Below are positions 38,959-53,500 of a stretch of DNA of 64,000 bases, in pieces (position 1 is the stretch's first letter; each line of letters starts with the position of its first letter). The notes below the pieces were generated by a model that saw only the letters and a program-made list of their open reading frames with translations, did no database searches and was not told the DNA's origin. The position numbers and the translations under genes are program-made. The stretch lies in NCBI GenBank assembly GCA_964057225.1, contig OZ059899.1, positions 18,422,501 through 18,486,500 on the forward strand. Reading direction: 5' to 3'. This DNA is from Auanema rhodensis (lineage: Eukaryota > Nematoda > Chromadorea > Rhabditida > Rhabditidae).

Positions 38959-41415
38959 TGAACTTATATCAGATGATATCTCGGTGCATTTTTAAGCTAG
39001 CGCAAATCTAATAATACAGATCGACGCAGCTTAAAAATCCGCATCGAATGCACTATACTACATTGAGAAACGCTTAATACAAAAATTAGTTATGATCGTT
39101 TGAAAAATGATGCATTAGTGTATGTTGAGTTTCCATGTACACTCAACATTGCTTCCAAAAACATTTTGACAAAAATTTTTTCGAAAAATTTCAAGATAAT
39201 TTAGCAAAAAGTAGATGTTTTTAGATTCCTTTTTTCAAGGCAAAGACGATGAACAATGTTATTCAACGAAAAAATTAATTCTTCAGGGTGAAAATCGAGG
39301 ATATAAGTGTGAACTTATATCAGTTGATATCTCGGTGCATTTTTAAGCTAGCGCAAATCTAATAATACAGATCGACGCAGCTTAAAAATCCGCATCGAAT
39401 GCATTATACTACATTGAGAAACGCTTAATACAAAATTTAGTTATGATCGTTTGAAAAATGATGCATTAGTGTATGTTGAGTTTCCATGTACACTGAACAT
39501 TGCTTCCAAAAACATTTTGACAAAAATTTTTTCAAAAAATTTCAAAATAATTTAGCAAAAAGTAGATGTTTTTAGATTCCTTTTTTCAAGGCAAAGACGA
39601 TGGACTTTGTTATTCAACGAAAAAATTAATTCTTCAGGGTGAAAATCGAGGATATAAGTGTGAACTTATATCAGTTGATATCTCGGTGCATTTTTAAGCT
39701 AGCGCAAATCTGATAACACAGATCGACGCAGCTTAAAAATCCGCATCGAATGCACTATACTACATTGAGAAACGCTTAATACAAAATTTAGTTATGATCG
39801 TTTGAAAAATGATGCATTAGTGTATGTTGAGTTTCCATGTACACTGAACATTGCTTCCAAAAACATTTTGACAAAAATTTTTTCAAAAAATTTCAGAATA
39901 ATTTAGCAAAAAGTAGATGTTTTTAGATTCCTTTTTTCAAGGCAAAGACGATGGACTTTGTTATTCAACGAAAAAATTAATTCTTCAGGGTGAAAATCGA
40001 GGATATAAGTGTGAACTTATATCAGATGATATCTCGGTGCATTTTTAAGCTAGCGCAAATCTAATAATACAGATCGACGCAGCTTAAAAATCCGCATCGA
40101 ATGCACTATACTACATTGAGAAACGCTTAATACAAAAATTAGTTATGATCGTTTGAAAAATGATGCATTAGTGTATGTTGAGTTTCCATGTACACTCAAC
40201 ATTGCTTCCAAAAACATTTTGACAAAAATTTTTTCGAAAAATTTCAAGATAATTTAGCAAAAAGTAGATGTTTTTAGATTCCTTTTTTCAAGGCAAAGAC
40301 GATGAACAATGTTATTCAACGAAAAAATTAATTCTTCAGGGTGAAAATCGAGGATATAAGTGTGAACTTATATCAGTTGATATCTCGGTGCATTTTTAAG
40401 CTAGCGCAAATCTAATAATACAGATCGACGCAGCTTAAAAATCCGCATCGAATGCATTATACTACATTGAGAAACGCTCAATACAAAAATTAGTTATGAT
40501 CGTTTGAAAAATGATGCCTTAGTGTATGTTGAGTTTCCATGTACACTCAACATTGCTTCCAAAAACATTTTGACAAAAATTTTTTCGAAAAATTTCAAAA
40601 TAATTTAGCAAAAAGTAGATGTTTTTAGATTCCTTTTTTCAAGGCAAAGACGATGGACTTTGTTATTCAACGAAAAAATTAATTCTTCAGGGTGAAAATC
40701 GAGGATATAAGTGTGAACTTATATCAGATGATATCTCGGTGCATTTTTAAGCTAGCGCAAATCTAATAATACAGATCGACGCAGCTTAAAAATCCGCATC
40801 GAATGCACTATACTACATTGAGAAACGCTCGATACAAAAATTAGTTATGATCGTTTGAAAAATGATGCCTTAGTGTATGTTGAGTTTCCATGTACACTCA
40901 ACATTGCTTCCAAAAACATTTTGACAAAAATTTTTTCGAAAAATTTCAAAATAATTTAGCAAAAAGTAGATGTTTTTAGATTCCTTTTTTCAAGGCAAAG
41001 ACGATGGACAATGTTATTCAACGAAAAAATTAATTCTTCAGGGTGAAAATCGAGGATATAAGTGTGAACTTATATCAGTTGATATCTCGGTGCATTTTTA
41101 AGCTAGCGCAAATCTGATAACACAGATCGACGCAGCTTAAAAATCCGCATCGAATGCACTGTACTACATTGAGAAACGTTTAATACAAAATTTAGTTATG
41201 ATCGTTTGAAAAATGATGCATTAGTGTATGTTGAGTTTCCATGTACACTCAACATTGCTTCCAAAAGCATTTTGACAAAAATTTTTTCGAAAAATTTCAA
41301 AATAATTTAGCAAAAAGTAAATGTTTTTAGATTCCTTTTTTCAAGGCAAAGACGATGGACAATGTTATTCAACGAAAAAATTAATTCTTCAGGGTGAAAA
41401 TCGAGGATATAAGTG
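38959..41415 (+). repeat. Second-class monomers 112-118
   Basis: All end in CTTCAGGG and have TAG in the usual frame. Recurrent variants are ATCAGATGATATC, CTAATAATACAG, CACTGAACAT with TTCAAAAAATTTC, GATGCCTTAG, GACTTTG and ACGATGAACAATG. The block 39661-41064 (monomers 114-117) is matched closely by 47383-48786, an offset of 7722 bp (22 monomers). Monomer 118 has GTACTACATT, AACGTTTAAT and CCAAAAGCATTTT. Confidence 0.8.
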
Positions 41416-44223
41416 TGAACTTATATCAGTTGATATCTCGGTGCATTTTTAAGCTAGCGCAAATCTGATAACACAGATCGACGCAGCTTAAAAATCGGCA
41501 TCGAATGCACTATACTACATTGAAAAACGCTTAATACAAAAATTAGTTATGATCGTTTGAAAAAAGATGCATTAGTGTATGTTGAGTTTCCATGTATACT
41601 CAACATTGCTTCCAAAAACATTTTGACAAAAATTTTTCCGAAAAATTTCAAAATAATTTCGCAAAAAGTAGATGTTTTTAGATTTCTTTTTTCAAGGCAA
41701 AGACGATGGACAATTTTATTCAACGAAAAAATTAATTCTCCAGGGTGAAAATCGAGGATATAAGTGTGAACTTATATCAGTTGATATCTCGGTGCATTTT
41801 TAAGCTAGCGCAAATCTGATAACACAGATCGACGCAGCTTAAAAATCCGCATCGAATGCACTATACTACATTGAGAAACGCTTAATACAAAAATTAGTTA
41901 TGATCGTTTGAAAAATGATGCATTAGTGTATGTTGAGTTTCCATGTACACTCAACATTGCTTCCAAAAACATTTTGACAAAAATTTTTTCGAAAAATTTC
42001 AGAATATTTTAGCAAAAAATAGTTGTTTTTAGATTCCTTTTCTCAAGGCAAAGACGATGGACAATGTTATTCAACGAAAAAATTAATTCTGCAGGGTGAA
42101 AATCGAGGATATAAGTGTAAACTTATATCAGTTGATATCTCGGTGCATTTTTAAGCTAGCGCAAATCTGATAACACAGATCGACGCAGCTTAAAAATCCG
42201 CATCGAATGCACTATACTACATTGAGAAACGCTTAATACAAAAATTAGTTATGATCGTTTGAAAAATGATGCATTAGTGTATGTTGAGTTTCCATGTACA
42301 CTCAACATTGCTTCCAAAAACATTTTTACAAAAATTTTTCCGGAAAATTTCGAAACAATTTCGCAAAAAGTAGATGTTTTTAGATTTCTTTTTTCAAGGC
42401 AAAGACGATGGACAATGTTATTCAACGAAAAAATTAATTCTGCAGGGTGAAAATCGAGGATATAAGTGTGAACTTATATCAGTTGATATCTCGGTGCATT
42501 TTTAAGCTAGCGCAAATCTGATAACACAGATCGACGCAGCTTAAAAATCCGCATCGAATGCACTATACTACATTGAGAAACGCTTAATACAAAAATTAGT
42601 TATGATCGTTTGAAAAATGATGCATTAGTGTATGTTGAGTTTCCATGTACACTCAACATTGCTTCCAAAAACATTTTGACAAAAATTTTTTCGAAAAATT
42701 TCAGAATATTTTAGCAAAAAATAGTTGTTTTTAGATTCCTTTTCTCAAGGCAAAGACGATGGACAATGTTATTCAACGAAAAAATTAATTCTGCAGGGTG
42801 AAAATCGAGGATATAAGTGTAAACTTATATCAGTTGATATCTCGGTGCATTTTTAAGCTAGCGCAAATCTGATAACACAGATCGACGCAGCTTAAAAATC
42901 CGCATCGAATGCACTATACTACATTGAGAAACGCTTAATACAAAAATTAGTTATGATCGTTTGAAAAATGATGCATTAGTGTATGTTGAGTTTCCATGTA
43001 CACTCAACATTGCTTCCAAAAACATTTTTACAAAAATTTTTCCGGAAAATTTCGAAACAATTTCGCAAAAAGTAGATGTTTTTAGATTTCTTTTTTCAAG
43101 GCAAAGACGATGGACAATGTTATTCAACGAAAAAATTAATTCTGCAGGGTGAAAATCGAGGATATAAGTGTGAACTTATATCAGTTGATATCTCGGTGCA
43201 TTTTTAAGCTAGCGCAAATCTGATAACACAGATCGACGCAGCTTAAAAATCCGCATCGAATGCACTATACTACATTGAGAAACGCTTAATACAAAAATTA
43301 GTTATGATCGTTTGAAAAATGATGCATTAGTGTATGTTGAGTTTCCATGTACACTCAACATTGCTTCCAAAAACATTTTGACAAAAATTTTTTCGAAAAA
43401 TTTCAGAATATTTTAGCAAAAAATAGTTGTTTTTAGATTCCTTTTCTCAAGGCAAAGACGATGGACAATGTTATTCAACGAAAAAATTAATTCTGCAGGG
43501 TGAAAATCGAGGATATAAGTGTAAACTTATATCAGTTGATATCTCGGTGCATTTTTAAGCTAGCGCAAATCTGATAACACAGATCGACGCAGCTTAAAAA
43601 TCCGCATCGAATGCACTATACTACATTGAGAAACGCTTAATACAAAAATTAGTTATGATCGTTTGAAAAATGATGCATTAGTGTATGTTGAGTTTCCATG
43701 TACACTCAACATTGCTTCCAAAAACATTTTTACAAAAATTTTTCCGGAAAATTTCGAAACAATTTCGCAAAAAGTAGATGTTTTTAGATTTCTTTTTTCA
43801 AGGCAAAGACGATGGACAATGTTATTCAACGAAAAAATTAATTCTGCAGGGTGAAAATCGAGGATATAAGTGTGAACTTATATCAGTTGATATCTCGGTG
43901 CATTTTTAAGCTAGCGCAAATCTGATAACACAGATCGACGCAGCTTAAAAAGCCGCATCGAATGCACTATACAACATTGAGAAACGCTTAATACAAAAAT
44001 TAGTTATGATCGTTTGAAAAATGATGCATTAGTGTATGTTGAGTTTCCATGTACACTCAACATTGCTTCCAAAAACATTTTTACAAAAATTTTTCCGAAA
44101 AATTTCGAAATAATTTCGCAGAAAGTAGATGTTTTTAGATTCCTTTTTTCAAGGCAAAGACGATGGACATTGTTATTCAACGAAAAAATTAATTCTGCAG
44201 GGTGAAAATCGAGGATATAAGTG
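41416..44223 (+). repeat. Island of first-class monomers (119-126) inside second-class array
   Basis: Eight monomers with CTGCAGGG (or CTCCAGGG in the first) sit between stretches that all have CTTCAGGG. Order: GTATACTCAAC type; then CAGAATATTTTAGC and CCGGAAAATTTCGAAAC types alternating three times; then CCGAAAAATTTCGAAAT preceded by AAAAAGCCGC. The left end matches 30184 onward at an offset of 11,232 bp, including a shared private AATCGGCATC (G at 30265 and 41497). The right end matches 28780-29481 at an offset of 15,093 bp. Confidence 0.88.
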
Positions 44224-45978
44224 TGAACTTATATTAGTTGATATCTCGGTGCATTTTTAAGCTAGCGCAAATTTGATAACACAGATCGACGCAGCTTAAA
44301 AATCCGCATCGAATGCACTATACTACATTGAGAAACGCTTAATACAAAATTTAGTTATGATCGTTTGAAAAATGATGCATTAGTGTATGTTGAGTTTCCA
44401 TGTACACTCAACATTGCTTCCAAAAACATTTTGACAAAAATTTTTTCGAAAAATTTCAAAATAATTTAGCAAAAAGTAGATGTTTTTAGATTCCTTTTTT
44501 CAAGGCAAAGACGATGAACAATGTTATTCAACGAAAAAATTAATTCTTCAGGGTGAAAATCGAGGATATAAGTGTGAACTTATATCAGTTGATATCTCGG
44601 TGAATTTTTAAGCTAGCGCAAATCTAATAACACAGATCGACGCAGCTTAAAAATCCGCATCGAATGCACTATACTACATTGAGAAACGCTTAATACAAAA
44701 ATTAGTTATGATCGTTTGAAAAATGATGCCTTAGTGTATGTTGAGTTTCCATGTACACTCAACATTGCTTCCAAAAGCATTTTGACAAAAATTTTTTCGA
44801 AAAATTTCAGAATATTTTAGCAAAAAATAGTTGTTTTTAGATTCCTTTTTTCAAGGCAAAGACGATGGACAATGTTATTCAACGAAAAAATTAATTCTTC
44901 AGGGTGAAAATCGAGGATATAAGTGTGAACTTATATCAGTTGATATCTCGGTGAATTTTTAAGCTAGCGCAAATCTAATAACACAGATCGACGCAGCTTA
45001 AAAATCCGCATCGAATGCACTATACTACATTGAGAAACGCTTAATACAAAAATTAGTTATGATCGTTTGAAAAATGATGCCTTAGTGTATGTTGAGTTTC
45101 CATGTACACTCAACATTGCTTCCAAAAACATTTTGACAAAAATTTTTTCGAAAAATTTCAAAATAATTTAGCAAAAAGTAGATGTTTTTAGATTCCTTTT
45201 TTCAAGGCAAAGACGATGAACAATGTTATTCAACGAAAAAATTAATTCTTCAGGGTGAAAATCGAGGATATAAGTGTGAACTTATATCAGTTGATATCTC
45301 GGTGAATTTTTAAGCTAGCGCAAATCTAATAACACAGATCGACGCAGCTTAAAAATCCGCATCGAATGCACTATACTACATTGAGAAACGCTTAATACAA
45401 AAATTAGTTATGATCGTTTGAAAAATGATGCCTTAGTGTATGTTGAGTTTCCATGTACACTCAACATTGCTTCCAAAAGCATTTTGACAAAAATTTTTTC
45501 GAAAAATTTCAGAATATTTTAGCAAAAAATAGTTGTTTTTAGATTCCTTTTTTCAAGGCAAAGACGATGGACAATGTTATTCAACGAAAAAATTAATTCT
45601 TCAGGGTGAAAATCGAGGATATAAGTGTGAACTTATATCAGTTGATATCTCGGTGAATTTTTAAGCTAGCGCAAATCTAATAACACAGATCGACGCAGCT
45701 TAAAAATCCGCATCGAATGCACTATACTACATTGAGAAACGCTTAATACAAAAATTAGTTATGATCGTTTGAAAAATGATGCCTTAGTGTATGTTGAGTT
45801 TCCATGTACACTCAACATTGCTTCCAAAAGCATTTTGACAAAAATTTTTTCGAAAAATTTCAGAATATTTTAGCAAAAAATAGTTGTTTTTAGATTCCTT
45901 TTTTCAAGGCAAAGACGATGGACAATGTTATTCAACGAAAAAATTAATTCTTCAGGGTGAAAATCGAGGATATAAGTG
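44224..45978 (+). repeat. Second-class monomers 127-131 with GGTGAATTTTT
   Basis: Monomer 127 resembles monomer 84 (AAAATTTAG, ACGATGAACAATG). Monomers 128-131 share GGTGAATTTTT, CTAATAACACAG and GATGCCTTAG. Monomers 128, 130 and 131 have CCAAAAGCATTTT and CAGAATATTTTAGC; monomer 129 has CCAAAAACATTTT, CAAAATAATTTAGC and ACGATGAACAATG. The group is thus a local dimer with one member duplicated. Confidence 0.8.
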
Positions 45979-48900
45979 TGAACTTATATCAGTTGATATC
46001 TCGGTGCATTTTTAAGCTAGCGCAAATCTGATAACACAGATCGACGCAGCTTAAAAATCCGCATCGAATGCACTATACTACATTGAGAAACGCTTAATAC
46101 AAAATTTAGTTATGATCGTTTGAAAAATGATGCATTAGTGTATGTTGAGTTTCCATGTACACTGAACATTGCTTCCAAAAACATTTTGACAAAAATTTTT
46201 TCAAAAAATTTCAGAATAATTTAGCAAAAAGTAGATGTTTTTAGATTCCTTTTTTCAAGGCAAAGACGATGGACTTTGTTATTCAACGAAAAAATTAATT
46301 CTTCAGGGTGAAAATCGAGGATATAAGTGTGAACTTATATCAGTTGATATCTCGGTGCATTTTTAAGCTAGCGCAAATCTGATAACACAGATCGACGCAG
46401 CTTAAAAATCCGCATCGAATGCACTATACTACATTGAGAAACGCTTAATACAAAATTTAGTTATGATCGTTTGAAAAATGATGCATTAGTGTATGTTGAG
46501 TTTCCATGTACACTGAACATTGCTTCCAAAAACATTTTGACAAAAATTTTTTCAAAAAATTTCAGGATAATTTAGCAAAAAGTAGATGTTTTTAGATTCC
46601 TTTTTTCAAGGCAAAGACGATGGACTTTGTTATTCAACGAAAAAATTAATTCTTCAGGGTGAAAATCGAGGATATAAGTGTGAACTTATATCAGTGGATA
46701 TCTCGGTGCATTTTTAAGCTAGCGCAAATCTAATAATACAGATCGACGCAGCTTAAAAATCCGCATCGAATGCACTATACTACATTGAGAAACGCTCAAT
46801 ACAAAAATTAGTTATGATCGTTTGAAAAATGATGCCTTAGTGTATGTTGAGTTTCCATGTACACTCAACATTGCTTCCAAAAACATTTTGACAAAAATTT
46901 TTTCGAAAAATTTCAAAATAATTTAGCAAAAAGTAGATGTTTTTAGATTCCTTTTTTCAAGGCAAAGACGATGGACAATGTTATTCAACGAAAAAATTAA
47001 TTCTTCAGGGTGAAAATCGAGGATATAAGTGTGAACTTATATCAGTTGATATCTCGGTGCATTTTTAAGCTAGCGCAAATCTGATAACACAGATCGACGC
47101 AGCTTAAAAATCCGCATCGAATGCACTATACTACATTGAGAAACGTTTAATACAAAATTTAGTTATGATCGTTTGAAAAATGATGCATTAGTGTATGTTG
47201 AGTTTCCATGTACACTGAACATTGCTTCCAAAAACATTTTGACAAAAATTTTTTCAAAAAATTTCAAAATAATTTAGCAAAAAGTAGATGTTTTTAGATT
47301 CCTTTTTTCAAGGCAAAGACGATGGACTTTGTTATTCAACGAAAAAATTAATTCTTCAGGGTGAAAATCGAGGATATAAGTGTGAACTTATATCAGTTGA
47401 TATCTCGGTGCATTTTTAAGCTAGCGCAAATCTGATAACACAGATCGACGCAGCTTAAAAATCCGCATCGAATGCACTATACTACATTGAGAAACGCTTA
47501 ATACAAAATTTAGTTATGATCGTTTGAAAAATGATGCATTAGTGTATGTTGAGTTTCCATGTACACTGAACATTGCTTCCAAAAACATTTTGACAAAAAT
47601 TTTTTCAAAAAATTTCAGAATAATTTAGCAAAAAGTAGATGTTTTTAGATTCCTTTTTTCAAGGCAAAGACGATGGACTTTGTTATTCAACGAAAAAATT
47701 AATTCTTCAGGGTGAAAATCGAGGATATAAGTGTGAACTTATATCAGATGATATCTCGGTGCATTTTTAAGCTAGCGCAAATCTAATAATACAGATCGAC
47801 GCAGCTTAAAAATCCGCATCGAATGCACTATACTACATTGAGAAACGCTTAATACAAAAATTAGTTATGATCGTTTGAAAAATGATGCATTAGTGTATGT
47901 TGAGTTTCCATGTACACTCAACATTGCTTCCAAAAACATTTTGACAAAAATTTTTTCGAAAAATTTCAAGATAATTTAGCAAAAAGTAGATGTTTTTAGA
48001 TTCCTTTTTTCAAGGCAAAGACGATGAACAATGTTATTCAACGAAAAAATTAATTCTTCAGGGTGAAAATCGAGGATATAAGTGTGAACTTATATCAGTT
48101 GATATCTCGGTGCATTTTTAAGCTAGCGCAAATCTAATAATACAGATCGACGCAGCTTAAAAATCCGCATCGAATGCATTATACTACATTGAGAAACGCT
48201 CAATACAAAAATTAGTTATGATCGTTTGAAAAATGATGCCTTAGTGTATGTTGAGTTTCCATGTACACTCAACATTGCTTCCAAAAACATTTTGACAAAA
48301 ATTTTTTCGAAAAATTTCAAAATAATTTAGCAAAAAGTAGATGTTTTTAGATTCCTTTTTTCAAGGCAAAGACGATGGACTTTGTTATTCAACGAAAAAA
48401 TTAATTCTTCAGGGTGAAAATCGAGGATATAAGTGTGAACTTATATCAGATGATATCTCGGTGCATTTTTAAGCTAGCGCAAATCTAATAATACAGATCG
48501 ACGCAGCTTAAAAATCCGCATCGAATGCACTATACTACATTGAGAAACGCTTAATACAAAATTTAGTTATGATCGTTTGAAAAATGATGCCTTAGTGTAT
48601 GTTGAGTTTCCATGTACACTCAACATTGCTTCCAAAAACATTTTGACAAAAATTTTTTCGAAAAATTTCAAAATAATTTAGCAAAAAGTAGATGTTTTTA
48701 GATTCCTTTTTTCAAGGCAAAGACGATGGACTTTGTTATTCAACGAAAAAATTAATTCTTCAGGGTGAAAATCGAGGATATAAGTGTGAACTTATATCAG
48801 TTGATATCTCGGTGCATTTTTAAGCTAGCGCAAATCTGATAACACAGATCGACGCAGCTTAAAAATCCGCATCGAATGCACTATACTACATTGAGAAACG

Positions 48901-50541
48901 CTTAATACAAAATTTAGTTATGATCGTTTGAAAAATGATGCATTAGTGTATGTTGAGTTTCCATGTACACTGAACATTGCTTCCAAAAACATTTTGACAA
49001 AAATTTTTTCAAAAAATTTCAGAATAATTTAGCAAAAAGTAGATGTTTTTAGATTCCTTTTTTCAAGGCAAAGACGATGGATTTTGTTATTCAACGAAAA
49101 AATTAATTCTTCAGGGTGAAAATCGAGGATATAAGTGTGAACTTATATCAGATGATATCTCGGTGCATTTTTAAGCTAGCGCAAATCTAATAATACAGAT
49201 CGACGCAGCTTAAAAATCCGCATCGAATGCACTATACTACATTGAGAAACGCTCGATACAAAAATTAGTTATGATCGTTTGAAAAATGATGCCTTAGTGT
49301 ATGTTGAGTTTCCATGTACACTCAACATTGCTTCCAAAAACATTTTGACAAAAATTTTTTCGAAAAATTTCAAAATAATTTAGCAAAAAGTAGATGTTTT
49401 TAGATTCCTTTTTTCAAGGCAAAGACGATGGACTTTGTTATTCAACGAAAAAATTAATTCTTCAGGGTGAAAATCGAGGATATAAGTGTGAACTTATATC
49501 AGATGATATCTCGGTGCATTTTTAAGCTAGCGCAAATCTAATAATACAGATCGACGCAGCTTAAAAATCCGCATCGAATGCACTATACTACATTGAGAAA
49601 CGCTCGATACAAAAATTAGTTATGATCGTTTGAAAAATGATGCCTTAGTGTATGTTGAGTTTCCATGTACACTCAACATTGCTTCCAAAAACATTTTGAC
49701 AAAAATTTTTTCGAAAAATTTCAAAATAATTTAGCAAAAAGTAGATGTTTTTAGATTCCTTTTTTCAAGGCAAAGACGATGGACAATGTTATTCAACGAA
49801 AAAATTAATTCTTCAGGGTGAAAATCGAGGATATAAGTGTGAACTTATATCAGTTGATATCTCGGTGCATTTTTAAGCTAGCGCAAATCTGATAACACAG
49901 ATCGACGCAGCTTAAAAATCCGCATCGAATGCACTATACTACATTGAGAAACGTTTAATACAAAATTTAGTTATGATCGTTTGAAAAATGATGCATTAGT
50001 GTATGTTGAGTTTCCATGTACACTGAACATTGCTTCCAAAAACATTTTGACAAAAATTTTTTCAAAAAATTTCAAAATAATTTAGCAAAAAGTAGATGTT
50101 TTTAGATTCCTTTTTTCAAGGCAAAGACGATGGACTTTGTTATTCAACGAAAAAATTAATTCTTCAGGGTGAAAATCGAGGATATAAGTGTGAACTTATA
50201 TCAGTTGATATCTCGGTGCATTTTTAAGCTAGCGCAAATCTAATAATACAGATCGACGCAGCTTAAAAATCCGCATCGAATGCACTATACTACATTGAGA
50301 AACGCTCGATACAAAAATTAGTTATGATCGTTTGAAAAATGATGCCTTAGTGTATGTTGAGTTTCCATGTACACTCAACATTGCTTCCAAAAACATTTTG
50401 ACAAAAATTTTTTCGAAAAATTTCAAAATAATTTAGCAAAAAGTAGATGTTTTTAGATTCCTTTGTTCAAGGCAAAGACGATGGACAATGTTATTCAACG
50501 AAAAAATTAATTCTTCAGGGTGAAAATCGAGGATATAAGTG
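45979..50541 (+). repeat. Second-class monomers 132-144, irregular order
   Basis: Two types dominate: CACTGAACAT with TTCAAAAAATTTC and GACTTTG (132, 133, 135, 136, 140, 143), and GATGCCTTAG with TTCGAAAAATTTC (134, 138, 139, 141, 142, 144), with one AAGATAATTTAGC monomer (137). Minor markers move between types: AACGTTTAAT (135 and 143, also 118), GCTCGATAC (141, 142 and 144, also 117), ATCAGATGATATC (137, 139, 141 and 142). No short fixed period is evident; 47383-48786 copies 39661-41064. Confidence 0.78.
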
Positions 50542-53500
50542 TGAACTTATATCAGTTGATATCTCGGTGCATTTTTAAGCTAGCGCAAATCTGATAACAC
50601 AGATCGACGCAGCTTAAAAATCCGCATCGAATGCACTATACTACATTGAGAAACGCTTAATACAAAAATTAGTTATGATCGTTTGAAAAATGATGCATTA
50701 GTGTATGTTGAGTTTCCATGTACACTCAACATTGCTTCCAAAAACATTTTGACAAAAATTTTTTCGAAAAATTTCAAGATAATTTAGCAAAAAGTAGATG
50801 TTTTTAGATTCTTTTTTTCAAGGCAAAGACGATGAACAATGTTATTCAACGAAAAAATTAATTCTTCAGGGTGAAAATCGAGGATATAAGTGTGAACTTA
50901 TATCAGTTGATATCTCGGTGCATTTTTAAGCTAGCGCAAATCTAATAATACAGATCGACGCAGCTTAAAAATCCGCATCGAATGCACTATACTACATTGA
51001 GAAACGCTTAATACAAAAATTAGTTATGATCGTTTGAAAAATGATGCCTTAGTGTATGTTGAGTTTCCATGTACACTCAACATTGCTTCCAAAAACATTT
51101 TGACAAAAATTTTTTCGAAAAATTTCAAAATAATTTAGCAAAAAGTAGATGTTTTTAGATTCCTTTTTTTAAGGCAAAGACGATGGACAATGTTATTCAA
51201 CGAAAAAATTAATTCTTCAGGGTGAAAATCGAGGATATAAGTGTGAACTTATATCAGTTGATATCTCGGTGCATTTTCAAGCTAGCGCAAATCTGATAAC
51301 ACAGATCGACGCAGCTTAAAAATCCGCATCGAATGCACTATACTACATTGAGAAACGCTTAATACAAAAATTAGTTATGATCGTTTGAAAAATGATGCAT
51401 TAGTGTATGTTGAGTTTCCATGTACACTCAACATTGCTTCCAAAAACATTTTGACAAAAATTTTTTCGAAAAATTTCAAGATAATTTAGCAAAAAGTAGA
51501 TGTTTTTAGATTCTTTTTTTCAAGGCAAAGACGATGAACAATGTTATTCAACGAAAAAATTAATTCTTCAGGGTGAAAATCGAGGATATAAGTGTGAACT
51601 TATATCAGTTGATATCTCGGTGCATTTTTAAGCTAGCGCAAATCTAATAATACAGATCGACGCAGCTTAAAAATCCGCATCGAATGCACTATACTACATT
51701 GAGAAACGCTTAATACAAAAATTAGTTATGATCGTTTGAAAAATGATGCCTTAGTGTATGTTGAGTTTCCATGTACACTCAACATTGCTTCCAAAAACAT
51801 TTTGACAAAAATTTTTTCGAAAAATTTCAAAATAATTTAGCAAAAAGTAGATGTTTTTAGATTCCTTTTTTCAAGGCAAAGACGATGGACAATGTTATTC
51901 AACGAAAAAATTAATTCTTCAGGGTGAAAATCGAGGATATAAGTGTGAACTTATATCAGTTGATATCTCGGTGCATTTTTAAGCTAGCGCAAATCTGATA
52001 ACACAGATCGACGCAGCTTAAAAATCCGCATCGAATGCACTATACTACATTGAGAAACGCTTAATACAAAAATTAGTTATGATCGTTTGAAAAATGATGC
52101 ATTAGTGTATGTTGAGTTTCCATGTACACTCAACATTGCTTCCAAAAACATTTTGACAAAAATTTTTTCGAAAAATTTCAAGATAATTTAGCAAAAAGTA
52201 GATGTTTTTAGATTCTTTTTTTCAAGGCAAAGACGATGAACAATGTTATTCAACGAAAAAATTAATTCTTCAGGGTGAAAATCGAGGATATAAGTGTGAA
52301 CTTATATCAGTTGATATCTTGGTGCATTTTTAAGCTAGCGCAAATCTGATAATACAGATCGACGCAGCTTAAAAATCCGCATCGAATGCACTATACTACA
52401 TTGAGAAACGCTTAATACAAAATTTAGTTATGATCGTTTGAAAAATGATGCATTAGTGTATGTTGAGTTTCCATGTACACTGAACATTGCTTCCAAAAAC
52501 ATTTTGACAAAAATTTTTTCAAAAAATTTCAAAATAATTTAGCAAAAAGTAGATGTTTTTAGATTCTTTTTTTCAAGGCAAAGACGATGAACAATGTTAT
52601 TCAACGAAAAAATTAATTCTTCAGGGTGAAAATCGAGGATATAAGTGTGAACTTATATCAGTTGATATCTCGGTGCATTTTTAAGCTAGCGCAAATCTAA
52701 TAATACAGATCGACGCAGCTTAAAAATCCGCATCGAATGCACTATACTACATTGAGAAACGCTTAATACAAAAATTAGTTATGATCGTTTGAAAAATGAT
52801 GCATTAGTGTATGTTGAGTTTCCATGTACACTCAACATTGCTTCCAAAAACATTTTGACAAAAATTTTTTCGAAAAATTTCAAGATAATTTAGCAAAAAG
52901 TAGATGTTTTTAGATTCTTTTTTTCAAGGCAAAGACGATGAACAATGTTATTCAACGAAAAAATTAATTCTTCAGGGTGAAAATCGAGGATATAAGTGTG
53001 AACTTATATCAGTTGATATCTCGGTGCATTTTTAAGCTAGCGCAAATCTAATAATACAGATCGACGCAGCTTAAAAATCCGCATCGAATGCACTATACTA
53101 CATTGAGAAACGCTTAATACAAAAATTAGTTATGATCGTTTGAAAAATGATGCCTTAGTGTATGTTGAGTTTCCATGTACACTCAACATTGCTTCCAAAA
53201 ACATTTTGACAAAAATTTTTTCGAAAAATTTCAAAATAATTTAGCAAAAAGTAGATGTTTTTAGATTCCTTTTTTCAAGGCAAAGACGATGGACAATGTT
53301 ATTCAACGAAAAAATTAATTCTTCAGGGTGAAAATCGAGGATATAAGTGTGAACTTATATCAGTTGATATCTCGGTGCATTTTTAAGCTAGCGCAAATCT
53401 GATAACACAGATCGACGCAGCTTAAAAATCCGCATCGAATGCACTATACTACATTGAGAAACGCTTAATACAAAAATTAGTTATGATCGTTTGAAAAATG

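Noticed and set aside
29131-44223. Transposon insertion explaining the class changes near 29 kb and 41-44 kb
   Set aside because: Monomer phase is unbroken through all boundaries, and no terminal repeats, target duplications or foreign sequence are seen; exchange between satellite copies suffices.
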